This document shows positions 36,463 through 45,354 of a stretch of DNA of 64,000 bases, in pieces. The stretch comes from Gemmata palustris (GTDB taxonomy: Bacteria > Planctomycetota > Planctomycetia > Gemmatales > Gemmataceae). The stretch spans positions 186,001-250,000 of the forward strand of contig NZ_JAGKQQ010000001.1 in assembly GCF_017939745.1 (NCBI RefSeq). The letters run 5' to 3'. The notes below the pieces were generated by a model, which saw only the letters and a program-made list of their open reading frames with translations, was not told the origin of the DNA and searched no databases. How positions within the stretch are numbered: position 1 is the stretch's first letter; every line of letters begins with the position of its first letter. Position numbers and translations under genes: made by a program.

Positions 36463-37236
36463 ATGACCTATCTTGTTGTTTGCTCCGTCGCGCTGTTCGC
36501 GTCCGGGTTGACGTTTTTCTCCGGGTTCGGGTTGGGCACACTGCTCCTGCCCGCGTTCGCGCTGTTCTTCCCCATTGAGCACGCGGTGGCGCTGACCGCG
36601 GTGGTCCACTTCCTCAACGGGCTGTTCAAACTCGCGCTGGTCGGGCGGCACGCGGACCGGCGCGCTGTGCTCCGGTTCGGGGTGCCCGCCATCGTCGCGT
36701 CGCTCGCGGGAGCATGGCTGCTCCTTCAACTCACTGACCTCCAACCGCTCGTGCGGTACGCGCTGTTCGGCCACGACGTGCGGGTGACGCCGGTGAAGCT
36801 CGCAGTGGGCGTGCTGCTCGCCGCGTTCGCGCTCATCGAACTGCTACCGGTCACGCGCGACGTCACCTTCAGCGCCCGGTACCTGCCGATCGGTGGGGCG
36901 TTGAGTGGCTTCTTTGGCGGCCTTTCGGGGATGCAGGGCGCGCTCCGCTCGGCCTTCTTGTTGAAGGCGGGGCTGTCGAAAGAGGCGTTCGTCGCCACCG
37001 GTGCCGTGGTCGCGTGCCTCATCGATTTCTCGCGCCTCGGGGTGTACGTTCCGGCGCTCCTCGCGACCGGGGCCAATCTGGATTACTTGCTACTCGGCGC
37101 TGCTGTGGTGTCCGCGTTCGTCGGGGCGTACTTCGGCAATCGTTATTTGCAGAAGATCACCATGCGCGGGGTTCAGGCGATCGTCGCGCTACTGCTCTTG
37201 GTGGTCGCGCTGGGATTGGTAAGCGGAGTGTTGTAG
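36463..37236 (+). CDS. TauE/SafE-family sulfite exporter-like permease
   Basis: 257 residues, polytopic (about eight hydrophobic segments). The TauE/SafE repeat is visible twice: F-F-S-G-F-G-L-G-T-L-L-L-P-A-F at residues 17-31 and the second-half G-F-F-G-G-L-S-G-M-Q-G-A-L-R-S near residue 155. ATG 36463 opens with the first helix. The family moves sulfite, sulfoacetate or related anions; the substrate is not determinable here. It is followed after 58 bp by a small zinc-ribbon gene and then a strong terminator, so both probably share a transcript. Confidence 0.88.
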   Translation: MTYLVVCSVALFASGLTFFSGFGLGTLLLPAFALFFPIEHAVALTAVVHFLNGLFKLALVGRHADRRAVLRFGVPAIVASLAGAWLLLQLTDLQPLVRYALFGHDVRVTPVKLAVGVLLAAFALIELLPVTRDVTFSARYLPIGGALSGFFGGLSGMQGALRSAFLLKAGLSKEAFVATGAVVACLIDFSRLGVYVPALLATGANLDYLLLGAAVVSAFVGAYFGNRYLQKITMRGVQAIVALLLLVVALGLVSGVL

Positions 37237-37294
37237 AGTGGGACGGGCGGACCGGTGTTCCAACGGGTTTCATTCGGCGGGCGGGAATCGTGCA

Positions 37295-37567
37295 ATGTCG
37301 GACCCGGACGAGCCACTGAGTTTCGAGGCGCACCGGCGGAGGCGGGACGAGAACCCGAGCCTCGTGCCGTGCGCGCGGTGCGGCACGACGATCCTCGCGA
37401 CCGCGACCCGGTGCCCGGAATGTGGCGTTCACTTTCAGGGCGCAGCGCAGGAGTTCACGCACGATTCCGAGCGCGATGCACCGACGCGACGCGCTCCAGT
37501 GTGGGTGCTTGTGCTCGCGGTGCTGGTGCTACTCGCGATGCTTATTGGTGTTTTGGGGCTCGGGTGA
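37295..37567 (+). CDS. Small zinc-ribbon membrane protein
   Basis: 90 residues from ATG 37295. A zinc ribbon C-A-R-C-G-(x)10-C-P-E-C-G occupies about residues 26-43, followed by a polar stretch and one C-terminal hydrophobic helix (about 68-89), so the ribbon faces the cytoplasm. No enzyme domain. Such proteins are frequent in planctomycetes and unassigned. A Rho-independent-type hairpin follows the stop. Confidence 0.7.
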   Translation: MSDPDEPLSFEAHRRRRDENPSLVPCARCGTTILATATRCPECGVHFQGAAQEFTHDSERDAPTRRAPVWVLVLAVLVLLAMLIGVLGLG

Positions 37568-37581
37568 TCGGTGACCAACGC

Positions 37582-37612
37582 AACACGGCCGGGGGCGCTC
37601 CCCGGCCGTGTT
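37582..37612 (+). terminator. Intrinsic terminator after the zinc-ribbon gene
   Basis: 13-bp perfect GC-rich stem (37582-37594 with 37600-37612, 5-nt loop) followed by TGCTTTTC. It lies 14 bp after the stop, in the gap between converging genes, so it may serve both strands. Confidence 0.85.
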
Positions 37613-37648
37613 TGCTTTTCGGTTACTGGCGCTCCCGGCGCGCCGGCG

Positions 37649-40123
37649 TCACTGGTTGAACAGGAAACCCTTCGAGTTCAACAGCGCCCAGATAATGTTC
37701 GCGTAAGCGAGCTTCTTATTCTGCCCGGCGCGCGCGATGTGATCCAGTGCGATGGTGAGCTTCTCTTTGCCTGGCTTCGCGCCGGTCGCGAGCAAGAACA
37801 GTTCTTCGATCTTCTCGGCGTCGGGCCGGGGGTCTTTGGCCAAGCGGTCCGCGCGCCCGCCGGCGCGCCCGATCTTGTCCTCCACCTCCTGGCTGTTTAG
37901 CAGGTGCAGGGTCATCGCGAGGCTGGCCTCGTTCACGCGCTCGCACTCGCACGCGCTGATGCGCTGGGGGCGCCCGGTCACGTCCAGGAAGTACGACTGG
38001 AACGACTCGTCCGGGAGCATGATCGCGCGGTTCGGGGCGAACTTGTCCGCGGGCAGGCCCGGGAACGCGGTCGGGCTCTCGGTCAGCTTCGCCACCGCGT
38101 CGAACAGCACCTCGGCTTGCATGCGCTTCGGGTAGTACCGCGCGAACGACTGCTTGTCGCCGCGGTTGTACTCGTTGGGCTCGGCCGCGAGTTGGTACGT
38201 CCGGCTCTTGCAGATCGTCCGCACCAGGGCCTTGAGCGAGAACTTGTTGTCGACCAGGTTCTGCGCGAGCGCATCAAGCAGTTCGGGATTCGAGGGCGGG
38301 TTGGTCACGCGCATGTCGTCGAGCGGGTCGACGATGCCGCGCCCGAAGAAGTGCGCCCAGTAACGGTTCGCCACCGTCTTCGCGAAGAACGGGTTCTTCG
38401 GGGAGGTCATCCAGTCGGCGAACTTCTGCCGGGGGTCTTCGTCCGCGGACGCGGTCATCGGGTCGCCGTCGAGGGTCTTCAGCGGCGCGGTCTGCCCGGT
38501 GCGCTTGTTCTGCACGTTCCCGGCGGTCCGCACGAAGAGCACCTGCTTCTGGTTCTGCTGGTTCTGGTTCGACACGCCCGGGGTCTGGACCGTCTTGAAC
38601 CCGACGCGCCCGAAGAACGCGGCGACGCCCCAGTAATCGTCCTGCGACCACTTCTCGTAGGGGTGGTGGTGGCACTGGGCGCACGCCATGCGCTGGCCCA
38701 TGAACACTTGGCTCACGTCGTCCACGAAGCTCTCGGGCGTGCGCACTTCCTTGTACCACACGGTGGCCGGGGACTTGCTCTCGTCGCCGATCGCGCAGAG
38801 GATGTCGCGCACGAAATCGTCGTAGGGCTTGTCGGCCGCGACCGCTTCGCGAATCCACGTGTGGAACGCGAACGTGCCGAACGCGCGGTTCGGCTGGCCG
38901 CGCCGCTTCACGCGGAGGATGTCGGCCCACTTGTTCGCGAAGAAGTAAGCGTACTCCGGCGAGTCGAGGAGCTTGTCCACGAGCGCGTCGCGCTTGTTCG
39001 GGCTCTTGTTCGCCAGGAACTCGGTCACGTCCTTCGGGTCGGGCAGGGTGCCGGTGATGTCCAAATACGCGCGCCGGACGAACACCTCGCCGCTGCACAG
39101 GTCGGAGGGGGCGATGTTCAGTTCGCGCCACTTCTTGGCGGTGAACTGGTCCACAACGGTCTGCTCCTTGAACCCGAACTGGGCCGCGGCACCGGCCCGC
39201 GGGACCGTTGCGCGGAACACGGTGACGTTCCCGTTGAACCGGGCCATGACCGCGGCCTGACCGGTAATGTTGAGTGCGTTCACCAAACCCGTTTCGGTGA
39301 CCGTGGCGATGTCGGTGTCGTTGCTCTCGTACTGTGCCCGGCGCGTCACGTCCTCCACGGTGCCGTCGGAGTAGTGCGCGAACACCGCGAGCTGCTGGCG
39401 GTTCTGGCGATCGACGACGCGGGCCTCGGGGTACACGCTGATCTTCGTCACGGTCGGGTCGGACGGGCTCCCGAACGGCAGCCCGGACGCGATCCACCGG
39501 CGCACGATCTTGTACTCTTCGCCGTCCGGGTCCATCTTCTTGCCGCCGCCGTGCGGGACGGCCCCGCTCGCCTTCGTGAGCACCAAGCTCTGGTCCGGGG
39601 CGGCCGGGAACACGCGGCGCCCGCGCCCCTCTTTCAGGAGGTTCTCGTAATCGAAGGCCGGGTCGAACCCGAGGAGCGAGAGCCGGAACCCGTTCTGCCC
39701 GGCGATCTTCCCGTGGCACCCGCCCGCGCTGCAACTCAGTTTGGTGAAGATCGGGACGACGTGGTTCGTGAAGTTGATCGGTAACGGCGCCTCCATCTTC
39801 TCGGCGACGAGCGGCACCTTGACGGTCTTGCCCTCAACGGTCGCGGTGATTTCCGTGGTGCCGTTGGCGAGCGGGAACACGCGCCCGGTCTTCTCGACCC
39901 GCGCCACCTTCGCGTCGGCCACGGTGTAGGTCGCGGCCGCGGTGAGATCGACCGCGCGCCCGTCGGCCCGGGTACCGGTGACGACGAGTTGGGGCGCATC
40001 ATCCGCCCCCTTCAGTTTGAAGGCCGGGGGGTAGGCGGTGATCGCGGTCACGGGCGATTCGGCCGTGCGCCCGACGGAAACGAAGACGACGAGGGCGAGA
40101 AGTGCGAGGACCAAGCGGGTCAT
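37649..40123 (-). CDS. Ig-like / DUF1549 / DUF1553 cytochrome-type planctomycete protein
   Basis: 824 residues from ATG 40123, with a signal peptide (1-20). Order: BIG2-type Ig-like domain (~22-110), a segment with S-C-S-A-G-G-C-H-G (spacing C-x4-C-H, not a standard haem site), a second BIG2-like domain (~250-335), DUF1549 (~360-560) and DUF1553 (~600-824). The junction carries a regular C-A-Q-C-H-H-H-P motif that can bind haem c. These large proteins are a hallmark of planctomycetes; their role is unknown, with proposals around polysaccharide oxidation. Its usual partner, a DUF1501 gene, is nearby on the same strand, here separated by a lipoprotein gene. Confidence 0.92.
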   Translation of the reverse strand: MTRLVLALLALVVFVSVGRTAESPVTAITAYPPAFKLKGADDAPQLVVTGTRADGRAVDLTAAATYTVADAKVARVEKTGRVFPLANGTTEITATVEGKTVKVPLVAEKMEAPLPINFTNHVVPIFTKLSCSAGGCHGKIAGQNGFRLSLLGFDPAFDYENLLKEGRGRRVFPAAPDQSLVLTKASGAVPHGGGKKMDPDGEEYKIVRRWIASGLPFGSPSDPTVTKISVYPEARVVDRQNRQQLAVFAHYSDGTVEDVTRRAQYESNDTDIATVTETGLVNALNITGQAAVMARFNGNVTVFRATVPRAGAAAQFGFKEQTVVDQFTAKKWRELNIAPSDLCSGEVFVRRAYLDITGTLPDPKDVTEFLANKSPNKRDALVDKLLDSPEYAYFFANKWADILRVKRRGQPNRAFGTFAFHTWIREAVAADKPYDDFVRDILCAIGDESKSPATVWYKEVRTPESFVDDVSQVFMGQRMACAQCHHHPYEKWSQDDYWGVAAFFGRVGFKTVQTPGVSNQNQQNQKQVLFVRTAGNVQNKRTGQTAPLKTLDGDPMTASADEDPRQKFADWMTSPKNPFFAKTVANRYWAHFFGRGIVDPLDDMRVTNPPSNPELLDALAQNLVDNKFSLKALVRTICKSRTYQLAAEPNEYNRGDKQSFARYYPKRMQAEVLFDAVAKLTESPTAFPGLPADKFAPNRAIMLPDESFQSYFLDVTGRPQRISACECERVNEASLAMTLHLLNSQEVEDKIGRAGGRADRLAKDPRPDAEKIEELFLLATGAKPGKEKLTIALDHIARAGQNKKLAYANIIWALLNSKGFLFNQ

Positions 40124-40224
40124 GGAGGAACCCTTTGTGGCGGGTAAACGCACCGTCACGGGCCGAGGTGTGGCGCGCCGGTGCGTTGGTGGGTACGGAC
40201 TCCGGCGGTTCGGGCCGGTTGCGG

Positions 40225-40701
40225 TTACGGAATCTTCGTGAGCGTCGTTACGCCCTGTTCGTCGGTGAGGGCCATCTGGTCGCCGGTGATCTTGACCTTT
40301 ACCCGGGCGCGGTCCTTCTGACCGAATAACCCACCCCCGGCTTGCATGTCCTTGGGCATGTCGCTGATCTCGACGCCGTCGCCGGACGAGAGTTTGTATT
40401 TGGCGTCCCACGTGATCTTCTGATTGGGCGCACTCGCCTTCAGGAGCTGGAGGAGTTCCGGCTTGTCGGTACCCAATCCGAACGCGAGACCGCCGTCGGC
40501 TTTGAACTCCAGGTAAATGTACATGCCGGCTTCGGACATTTTGGTCATGTCGGCTTTGGTACTGGCGGTCGTCTTCTCGGGGAAGCCGGTGATTTTCCAT
40601 TTCCCTTCGATTTTGCCTTTGTTGTTCGAGCCGCACCCGGTCGCGAGCAGAACGAAGCCGGCGAGGAGCACGAGGGCGAGTTTGCGCGAGGCGAGAACCA
40701 T
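40225..40701 (-). CDS. Lipoprotein of unknown function
   Basis: 158 residues from ATG 40701 (AAAGG upstream). A clear lipobox L-A-T-G-C lies at about residues 19-23. The mature part starts G-S-N-N-K-G-K-I-E-G-K-W-K-I and is beta-rich, resembling a small lipocalin-like or Gemmata paralogous lipoprotein (possibly the TIGR03066 family, not confirmed). It sits between the DUF1501 and DUF1549/DUF1553 genes with 100 bp or so on each side, and a terminator lies just upstream, so it probably starts its own transcript. Confidence 0.7.
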   Translation of the reverse strand: MVLASRKLALVLLAGFVLLATGCGSNNKGKIEGKWKITGFPEKTTASTKADMTKMSEAGMYIYLEFKADGGLAFGLGTDKPELLQLLKASAPNQKITWDAKYKLSSGDGVEISDMPKDMQAGGGLFGQKDRARVKVKITGDQMALTDEQGVTTLTKIP

Positions 40702-40767
40702 GTGGGCGTACCTTTCTTGCAACATCTCTTGCAATATTACAGTTCGACCCCTCGCTGAGTGCGAACG

Positions 40768-40802
40768 GGCCGGTGCGGTACATCATTTGTACCGCACCGG
40801 CC
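40768..40802 (-). terminator. Hairpin terminator after the DUF1501 gene
   Basis: 14-bp perfect stem (40768-40781 with 40789-40802) around a 7-nt loop, GC-rich, 23 bp beyond the DUF1501 stop (minus strand). No U-tract follows on the minus strand, so termination strength is uncertain, but it separates the DUF1501 gene from the next promoter. Confidence 0.65.
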
Positions 40803-40825
40803 GCGTGTCAACCAGCACGGATGGC

Positions 40826-42124
40826 TCAGCCCATCAGTTCTTTCACGGGGTCACGCGCGTCAAGGACGTACATCGGGCGCCCGGCGCCGTTCGGGAACGT
40901 GATACTCGGGTCAATCCCGATCGCGCGGTAAACGGTGCTCAACACGTGGGGAACAGTAAGAGGAAGGTCTTTGGGGCGCTCGCCCTTCGCGGTGCTGGCC
41001 CCCACCACCTGGCCCATCTTCAGCCCGCCCCCCGCGACCAGTGCGCTCATGACCGGTGCCCAGTGGTCGCGCCCCGCGTTCGAGTTGACCTTCGGGGTGC
41101 GGCCGAACTCGCCCCACATCACGGTCACCACGTCGTCCTGCATCCCGCGGTCGTGGAGGTCCTGGATCAGGTTCGCGATCCCGCGGTCCACGAGCGGCAG
41201 TTGGCGCTTCAGCGCCTGGAAGTTCTGGCCGTGCGTGTCCCAGCTCCCGATCGAGAGCGTCACGCACCCGATGCCCGCTTCGATGAGCCGGCGCGCGGTG
41301 AGGAACTGCTCGATGCCCTTGTACCGCTCGGCGACCTTCGGGGCCTCTTTGCGGAGGTCCAGTGCGTCGCGGACCACGCCCGCGGTCACCATCTCCATCG
41401 CCTTCTCGGTGTAGGCGTCCATCCCGGCCATCGTGCCGGACCCATCAATCTCGCGCCGGGTGTCGTCGAACTTGTCGAGCAGGTTCTTGCGGTCCTCGAG
41501 TCGGCCGGCGGTGACGCCATTGGCGAGCTTGAGGTTCGCGTTACCCTGACCGCCCGGGGTGAACGGTCGGTGCGCGATGCCGAGGTAGCCCGGTTCGCTC
41601 CCGCGGCTCATCCCGCGGAGGCTGACGAACGGCGGGACCGCGCCGGCGCTGCCGCTGCGGAGTTTGGAGACGACCGAGCCGAAGGACGGGTGGTTGGCGG
41701 TGCTGTTCACGCGGTCCGGGTACCCGGTCATCACGAGTGAGTCGCTGTGCTCGTCCACCGACACGACGGAGCGCACGCAGGCGAGCTTGTCCCACATCTG
41801 CGCTTGCAGCGGGAAGTGCTCGCAGATCTCGACGCCGGTGACGTTGGTCCGGATCGGGTTGAACTCGCCGCGGAACTCGGCCGGCGCGTCGGGCTTGAGG
41901 TCGTACATGTCCATGTGCGACGGGCCGCCCGGCAGGTAGATCATGATCGCGGACTTCTGCCCCTTGCTCCCCTGCTTCTTCGTGGCCGTGTTCGCGGCGC
42001 TGGCGGTTTTGAGGCGCAGCATGTCGGCCAGCGTGAGGCCCGCCCCGAACGCGCCGATCTGGAGGAAGTCGCGCCGGGTCGCGCCGTCGCAAAATTTGTG
42101 GGCAGAGCCGAGGAAACGCAACAT
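40826..42124 (-). CDS. DUF1501 Tat-exported protein
   Basis: 432 residues from ATG 42124. The N-terminus has a twin-arginine motif T-R-R-D-F-L-Q-I-G followed by a hydrophobic stretch, so it should be exported folded. The DUF1501 core belongs to the alkaline-phosphatase/sulfatase-like fold: G-G-P-S-H-M-D-M-Y-D near the start, V-M-W-G-E-F-G-R-T-P and G-R-D-H-W near the C-terminus, giving plausible metal ligands. DUF1501 genes usually pair with DUF1549/DUF1553 genes, as here one gene away. Enzymatic activity has not been established for the family as far as I know. Confidence 0.92.
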   Translation of the reverse strand: MLRFLGSAHKFCDGATRRDFLQIGAFGAGLTLADMLRLKTASAANTATKKQGSKGQKSAIMIYLPGGPSHMDMYDLKPDAPAEFRGEFNPIRTNVTGVEICEHFPLQAQMWDKLACVRSVVSVDEHSDSLVMTGYPDRVNSTANHPSFGSVVSKLRSGSAGAVPPFVSLRGMSRGSEPGYLGIAHRPFTPGGQGNANLKLANGVTAGRLEDRKNLLDKFDDTRREIDGSGTMAGMDAYTEKAMEMVTAGVVRDALDLRKEAPKVAERYKGIEQFLTARRLIEAGIGCVTLSIGSWDTHGQNFQALKRQLPLVDRGIANLIQDLHDRGMQDDVVTVMWGEFGRTPKVNSNAGRDHWAPVMSALVAGGGLKMGQVVGASTAKGERPKDLPLTVPHVLSTVYRAIGIDPSITFPNGAGRPMYVLDARDPVKELMG

Positions 42125-42470
42125 GAAAGAATCCTCGCGAACACGTAGAAGGGAAGTGCGAGACGCGACTCCGGGTGATTCGTGTGCGGGTTTTGGGTTG
42201 TGCCGGATCGCGGGTGCAGAGGAGGGAGAGTGCGCACACCGCACGCTTACTCGATGTTCACATTTAAAAGGGCCGGAGTCAACGGAATTATCGAGGTGAA
42301 AAGGCCGTGGTAGTGGCCAGTGAACGTTGCACAGAACGCACAGGGCTTCCGCCCTGTGCTAAACACGCCGGCCGCTCCGCGGCGGAAGATGGTTCCTGTC
42401 TTCGCCTCGGAGTGACGGTCCTTCACCGAAAAGATGCACCGGGCGGATGCCCTGTGCGCTCTTTCTCATG
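42125..42470. other. Intergenic region with GCACAGGGC palindromes
   Basis: 346 bp between two minus-strand genes. It holds an exact 9-bp hairpin at 42338-42359 (GCACAGGGC, TTCC, GCCCTGTGC) and a further GCCCTGTGC half-copy around 42447-42455. The first 120 bp should contain the DUF1501 promoter; no strong -35/-10 pair was seen. No gene was recognised. Confidence 0.5.
42338..42359. repeat. GCACAGGGC hairpin, repeat-like
   Basis: Perfect stem of 9 bp with a TTCC loop; no T-run follows. It lies about 110 bp beyond the ABC-F stop (minus strand). A half copy nearby and the REP-like look suggest a dispersed palindrome rather than a gene-specific terminator. Confidence 0.6.
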
Positions 42471-44252
42471 TCACTTCTCTTCCAACTCCGATTGCAGCTT
42501 GAGCCACGTCTGTTCGGCCGTGTCGAGTTCGGTCGCGATGTCCGCGAGCTCGTCGCACAGGCGCTGGAGCTCGTCCGCCTCGGCCGGTTCGTTGAGCTGC
42601 GTTTCCAGGGCGCGCCGCTTCTCGTCGAGGGTCGCGATGGTGCCCTCCAGTGCTTTCATCTCTTTGCGGACCTGCGTCTCGTCGCGCGTGACCCGTGGGG
42701 CCACCTTGGGGGCCTTCGTGACCTCGTCCGGGAGCTTCACCTTGCCGGCCGCCAACTCGCGCTCGCCGGCCTCGATCTCCTTGTTCACGCGGTACAGGTA
42801 GTCGTCGTACTTGCCGTTGTAGAGCAGCACGCGGCCGTCCCGGACCTCGATCACGCTCGTCGCGATGCGCCGCGTGAAGTGCCGGTCGTGGCTCGTGAAG
42901 ACGACCGTCCCCTCGTACTCCAGGAGCGCGTCCATGAGCGCCTCGACCGTGTCCACGTCGAGGTGGTTGCCCGGCTCGTCGAGAACGAGGACGTTGTAAT
43001 CGCTCAGCAGGAGCCCCGCGAGGCACACGCGGGCGCGCTCGCCCCCGGACAGCACCGAGATCGGCTTGTCGACGTGCGACCCGCGGAACAGCATCGCGCC
43101 GGCCACTTCCAGGATCTCCTGGATCTTCCGCCCCTTGCCCTTCTGCTGCAGGTACTCGAGCACCGTATCGCGCTCGGGTAGGGTGGTGTACACGTGCTGC
43201 GCGTAGACGCCGAGCTTGCACCCGTGGCCCCAGCGCACGTCGCCGGTCACCGGCTTCAGCGAGTCCACGAGCGTGCGCAGGAACGTCGTCTTGCCCTGGC
43301 CGTTGTCGCCGACGATCGCGACGCGCGTGCCGTGGTCGATTTCGAGCTGCACGTCCGACGCGATTTGCCGGTCGGGGTAGCCGATGGCGAGGTCGCGGCA
43401 CCGCACCGCGACACCCTTGCGCGGCTCGATCCGTGGCGCGCGGATGTGGGGCGCAGGCTCGTCGCCCAGCACCTCCACCGTTTCCAATTTCTCCAGCGCC
43501 TTCGCCTTCGACTGCGCGAGGCCCGCGGTCGCGGCGCGGGCCTTGTTGCGCGCGATGAAGTCCTCAAGGTGCCGGCGCTTCGCGAGGATCGCCTCGTTCG
43601 AGCGCTCGGCGCGCTCGCGGTTCTCGCGCTGGAACTCCAGGAAGGCGTCCACCTTGCCCGGGAACGACGTGAGTTTGCCGCGCGACAGCCCGATCGTGTG
43701 GTCGCACGTCGCGCCGAGGAACGCCCGGTCGTGCGACACGATCAGGCACGCCGCCCGGAAGTCCCGGAGGAAGTGCTCGAGCAGGATCTGCGTCCGCAGG
43801 TCGAGAAAGTTCGTGGGTTCGTCGAGCATCAAGAGGTTCGGCTCGTGCAGCAGCAGCGCGGCGAGCTTGAGGCGCGTCTGCCACCCGCCGGAGAGCTTGG
43901 CGACCGGACCGTTGAGGTACGCGCCCTTGATCTCGAACTGGCCCGCGATCTCGCCGCACTTCCAGTCGGGCTGCTCGCTGTCGCGCATCAGGTACTCGAG
44001 CGCCGTCTCACCCGGCAGGAACGGGTCGTGCTGTCGCAGGTACCCCAGGCGCAGGTTGTTCGAGCGCACCACTTCGCCGCTGTCGAGTTCCTCCTCGCCC
44101 AGCAGGACGCGGAGCAAGGTGCTCTTCCCGGCCCCGTTGCGGCCGACGAACCCGACCTTCGTGTTGTCACTGATGGTGGCGTCGGCGCCGTCGAGCAGCA
44201 CTTGGTCGCCGTAACTCTTGTGCGCGTCCGTGATCTGGAACAGGATCGCCAT
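42471..44252 (-). CDS. ABC-F family ATPase (Uup/EttA-like)
   Basis: 593 residues from ATG 44252. Two ABC domains in one chain with no membrane part: Walker A G-R-N-G-A-G-K-S-T-L-L and G-D-N-G-Q-G-K-T-T-F-L; signatures L-S-G-G-W-Q-T-R-L and L-S-G-G-E-R-A-R-V; Walker B L-L-M-L-D-E-P-T-N and L-V-L-D-E-P-G-N. The P-x-T linker lies about residues 240-310, and a charged coiled-coil C-terminal extension (about 510-593) recalls Uup. ABC-F proteins act on ribosomes; subfamily cannot be fixed. In the second Walker B, Gly replaces the usual Thr (D-E-P-G-N). It follows the PAQR gene by 114 bp. Confidence 0.9.
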   Translation of the reverse strand: MAILFQITDAHKSYGDQVLLDGADATISDNTKVGFVGRNGAGKSTLLRVLLGEEELDSGEVVRSNNLRLGYLRQHDPFLPGETALEYLMRDSEQPDWKCGEIAGQFEIKGAYLNGPVAKLSGGWQTRLKLAALLLHEPNLLMLDEPTNFLDLRTQILLEHFLRDFRAACLIVSHDRAFLGATCDHTIGLSRGKLTSFPGKVDAFLEFQRENRERAERSNEAILAKRRHLEDFIARNKARAATAGLAQSKAKALEKLETVEVLGDEPAPHIRAPRIEPRKGVAVRCRDLAIGYPDRQIASDVQLEIDHGTRVAIVGDNGQGKTTFLRTLVDSLKPVTGDVRWGHGCKLGVYAQHVYTTLPERDTVLEYLQQKGKGRKIQEILEVAGAMLFRGSHVDKPISVLSGGERARVCLAGLLLSDYNVLVLDEPGNHLDVDTVEALMDALLEYEGTVVFTSHDRHFTRRIATSVIEVRDGRVLLYNGKYDDYLYRVNKEIEAGERELAAGKVKLPDEVTKAPKVAPRVTRDETQVRKEMKALEGTIATLDEKRRALETQLNEPAEADELQRLCDELADIATELDTAEQTWLKLQSELEEK

Positions 44253-44366
44253 CGGGTCTCGGTCCCTCGTGTCGGTGGTGTTTCGGGGCACAGGCGCGAA
44301 CGTCCGTGCCGGTCTCAATCTTGGTGGCGCGGGCGCGGACCGCCCGTGCTCCAGTGCCAATCGGGT

Positions 44367-45107
44367 TCAGCGCTCGATGCGCGGAGAGGGCAGCGAGAAC
44401 AAACCGGCGGTCCCGTGCGGGGCGGGGGGCGCCGCGGGGCGCACGTCGTTCGGGAGCGGCGCGCGGTACGGGATCACGTACCGGACGACGAACAGGAAGA
44501 ACACGATGCTCGCCGCGGTGTCGCACAGGTGGAGCACCTCGTGGTACTGGAACACGCCCGGTACGATGATCGGCCACTGGGTGAGTTCGCAGATCGCGCC
44601 GAGGCTGTACAGCCCGCCACCGACCCACACCCAGTTCATCGCGCGCCACCCGATCGCGCGGTAATAGAGCGGCAGGGGGAGGAGCCCGATCCACCCCAGA
44701 GCCAGATAAATGCCCACGATCGCCCAGTGCGGGGCCTTCGGCAGCAGCCACATGCACGACACGCCCGCGACCGCGAGCACCCAGACCATGCGCAGGAACC
44801 ACGCGCGCCACGCCCCGACAAGGAGCACCGACAGGATCGGCGTGTATGTCCCCGCGATCAGCAGGTAAACGGCCGACTGGTCGATCTTCTGGAACAGCCG
44901 GCGCTGGTCCGGGGTGTCGTAGTGCAGCCCGTGGAACGTACCACTGGCGAGGAACAACATCACCATCGACAGCCCGTAGACGACGACCGGGAGCAGGCGC
45001 CCGGGCCGGTTCGCGGTGAGCCGGTACATCACGAGCGTCGCGAAGACGGCCCAGACCGCGGTGAGCAGGTGCGATGAGGAACTAATCGGGTCGCGCAGGA
45101 ACATCAC
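44367..45107 (-). CDS. trhA: Hemolysin III / PAQR family membrane protein (TrhA-like)
   Basis: 246 residues, seven predicted membrane helices. Metal-site motifs of the PAQR/TrhA family are present: S-x-x-x-H-L near residue 12, A-S-G-T-F-H-G-L-H (about 55), D-Q-S-A-V-Y-L-L-I-A-G-T-Y-T-P (about 80-94) and a C-terminal H-E-V-L-H-L-C-D. Start may be GTG 45107 or the ATG directly after it (45104); both follow the same site. Bacterial members influence membrane-lipid fluidity; the haemolysin name is historical. The N-terminal His motif is spaced a little differently from textbook YqfA. Confidence 0.85.
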   Translation of the reverse strand: MMFLRDPISSSSHLLTAVWAVFATLVMYRLTANRPGRLLPVVVYGLSMVMLFLASGTFHGLHYDTPDQRRLFQKIDQSAVYLLIAGTYTPILSVLLVGAWRAWFLRMVWVLAVAGVSCMWLLPKAPHWAIVGIYLALGWIGLLPLPLYYRAIGWRAMNWVWVGGGLYSLGAICELTQWPIIVPGVFQYHEVLHLCDTAASIVFFLFVVRYVIPYRAPLPNDVRPAAPPAPHGTAGLFSLPSPRIER

Positions 45108-45228
45108 GGCGCTTGGGTCTCCGGAGGCGAGTTGATTAATCTTATCGATAACCGTTGTTACCGGACACGAGGTTGTGGGGTAGGTGCGGTGTGGGCCGCC
45201 TTCACAATTGAGGCCGACAGCTATTTCG

Positions 45229-45335
45229 GGCGAACGGCCGGTGTGAGCCGGCCGGTGCGGGCTCCCGGGCTGCCAGCGCTGGCGCTCCGAACTTTGTTGT
45301 CGCCCGCACCGGCCGGCTCACACCGGCCGTTCGCC
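45229..45335. repeat. 34-bp perfect inverted repeat, palindromic element
   Basis: Arms 45229-45262 and 45302-45335 are exact reverse complements (34 nt), separated by a 39-nt loop that itself contains the 12-nt palindrome GCCAGCGCTGGC. It sits between the PAQR promoter side and the stop of the ABC permease. A further small hairpin (AGCGTCC, GTGC, GGACGCT at 45339-45356) reaches into the permease stop codon. Termination is possible, but the long exact arms look like a dispersed element. Confidence 0.88.
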
Positions 45336-45354
45336 TGGAGCGTCCGTGCGGACG

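Noticed and set aside
39690-39730. Haem c site in S-C-S-A-G-G-C-H-G of the DUF1549/DUF1553 protein
   Set aside because: Spacing between the cysteines is four residues rather than two, so it was not called as a haem site; only C-A-Q-C-H in the same protein was.
44367-45107. Virulence haemolysin
   Set aside because: The family name is historical; the motifs are those of PAQR/TrhA membrane proteins, and nothing suggests a toxin.
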